This document shows, in pieces, positions 62,671 to 64,000 of a stretch of 64,000 bases of DNA. Origin of the DNA: Fragum whitleyi. Its lineage: Eukaryota > Mollusca > Bivalvia > Cardiida > Cardiidae. The position numbers and the translations under genes are program-made. The notes beneath the pieces were generated by a model. That model made no database searches, was not told where the DNA came from, and worked only from the letters and a program-made list of their open reading frames with translations. The stretch covers positions 40,487,932 to 40,551,931 of the forward strand of contig OX411559.1 of the NCBI GenBank assembly GCA_948146395.1, written 5' to 3'. Position 1 is the stretch's first letter. Each line of letters opens with the position of its first letter.

Positions 62671-62946
62671 ACATATAAAATTACTGAATGATATACTTAA
62701 ATAATGTTGTGGTACTTTTGGGCGACTTCAGTAGGATTTTTCTGTTGTTGTTCACGAAGTACTTTCCGTTTAAAACGGGATCGACTTAGGTGAATTTTTG
62801 GAATTCTAGGAATAATCAGTACTGTTTGATTTTCAATTCTCTTGATCGGATGGAGTGTCAAATTAACGATATTCTTCGGCGTATTTTAATTTTAGCTTGC
62901 AATTGAAACAGTTCCTAACTTATTGTAGGAATATAATTAACTTACA

Positions 62947-63111
62947 TTAAGGTAGTGGACCCGTAATAGGTCTGCAACATTTCGGACCACATATTCTTTG
63001 ACAATGTTAACCAAGGTTTCCTAATGAAAATCATTAGGAAACCTCGGTTAACACCGTTAAAGTTCATTACTTCCGAGATGCTGCAAAACTAATGCGGGTC
63101 CACTACCTTAA
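62947..63111. mobile_element. M7 TTAA palindromic MITE, best copy
   Basis: TTAAGGTAGTGGACCCGTAA at the left mirrors TGCGGGTCCACTACCTTAA at the right (165 bp). The central hairpin GGTTTCCTAATGA AAA TCATTAGGAAACC is perfect. Confidence 0.92.
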
Positions 63112-64000
63112 ATAAGAAAGACTCGCGACGGGGAAAACCTTGCGTTTTACCCGTTTTCAAAGCTCATTTGTGCGAAAATAAACATGCGCGTCAATTTAAA
63201 AGTAGAAATATACGGAATGATGTTACTTCTGATCTGTTTTTGTGTGTGATTTATCATCTTCTCCAGATTCCAATAGACAAATGTTATTGAGCAAAAATAC
63301 ATTGTCATTCACCATTGAGAAGATACACTGAAAGTGGCCTATTGAAAACAAGTCTAACACGCAACATTATATAAGGACATGCCCATTTTTAGCACCGAGC
63401 AACACCATGGGACCGGTTACGTAATCCGATTTCAAACTTGATTATATGGATTATCGTTTGTATTAACACAACCGCGTTTAGTTCCGATTAAGCCTTACAC
63501 TTTTAGGCTTGCATACTAAGAAAGGTGTTGAAAATAAAGTTAAATTCGTCGATAAACAGTTTTCCGTTCGTAAAATCTTTGGAAGGCAACATTGACACAC
63601 ATCTTTTGGCAACTTTCTTTAAAATAAGTTAAATTCATCAATAAACAGTTTTCCGGTCGTAAAATCATTGGAGGGCAGCCTTTCCACACATCTTTTGGCA
63701 ACTTTCTTGTTATTTGATTTACATTTCATTTATGTTGTAATTTGATATTAAGATACGTGAAATCTGACTCAATAAATATTAAAGAGATGAATTGAGTAGT
63801 TTTGATTATATTCAGGTATGAATCTAAAAACCCAATCACACAGTATGAATACGCAATGAAATTCATACATCAATGAAATCAACAGGTACTCTCTTCATTC
63901 CTCAATTGGACAATGACGCGAAAAGAGATCATTCTGGACTTTTATTGTAAAAAGACTGGGTATTTACAAATAAAGGTCAAGAATGGTAGAATGGTGATTA
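63112..64000. other. 3' edge of window: short tandem duplication and M4 fragment
   Basis: An 89-bp tandem pair lies at 63539-63627 and 63628-63711 (AAACAGTTTTCCG.TCGTAAA, CACACATCTTTTGGCAACTT). An M4 left end, ACAATGACGCGAAAAGAGAT, begins about 63911 and runs off the window. No gene was seen. Confidence 0.6.

Overview
The window is animal nuclear DNA. It is AT-rich, has long introns with GT-AG boundaries, and consists mostly of transposable-element sequence. I recognise only two host protein genes. They are tandem, same-strand paralogues of translation elongation factor 1-alpha (eEF1A), here copy 1 (CDS 5972-18245, 7 coding exons, 470 aa) and copy 2 (CDS 45682-59251, 6 coding exons, 465 aa). 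Both reading frames are intact across all splice junctions and keep every GTPase motif. The dense tRNA-headed SINEs, TA- and TTAA-flanked MITEs and the AGCTCA-type dispersed repeats suggest a lophotrochozoan such as a mollusc or brachiopod. That placement is an inference from repeat style, not a measurement.

Layout. 1-5.9 kb: upstream DNA with MITE and SINE fragments and a 68-bp tandem duplication carrying an E-box and a CCAAT-type motif. 5.97-18.25 kb: eEF1A copy 1, its introns packed with MITEs, SINEs and diverged tandem repeats. 18.3-26.7 kb: intergenic, with a TA-flanked MITE, a ~1.75-kb GGCCTGTTTCAT-ended DNA transposon and a MITE carrying a nested SINE. 26.7-36.8 kb: a large inverted-repeat element whose left arm was hit by a series of insertions, including a dead APE-type LINE that itself holds a TA-flanked element. 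36.8-45.3 kb: SINEs, MITEs, a ~300-bp tandem repeat and an uninterrupted (TCTA)158(TCCA)41 microsatellite. 45.66-59.25 kb: eEF1A copy 2. 59.3-64 kb: its 3' flank, more MITEs and SINEs.

The most unusual signal is repeated duplication of exon edges inside the eEF1A introns. Decayed tandem copies of the 3' half of exon 3, with its splice donor, follow exon 3 in both paralogues. A decayed exon 2 fragment lies in intron 1 of copy 1, and a decayed exon 2 3' tip lies in intron 2 of copy 2. Three decayed copies of the start of exon 6 lie just upstream of exon 6 in copy 2. At the same place in copy 1 a 22-bp repeat reiterates a splice acceptor about 13 times. The paralogues also differ by one intron (PLG/RF, present only in copy 1) and share 60- and 80-nt identical tracts that suggest gene conversion.

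A second theme is one very abundant palindromic MITE family (M1: ends TACAGTTA..GTGAAATTGACA, central GGAGGT..ACCTCC palindrome) with about 18 copies or fragments. Several end only 20-40 bp upstream of eEF1A splice acceptors. All alignments and identities here were made by eye.
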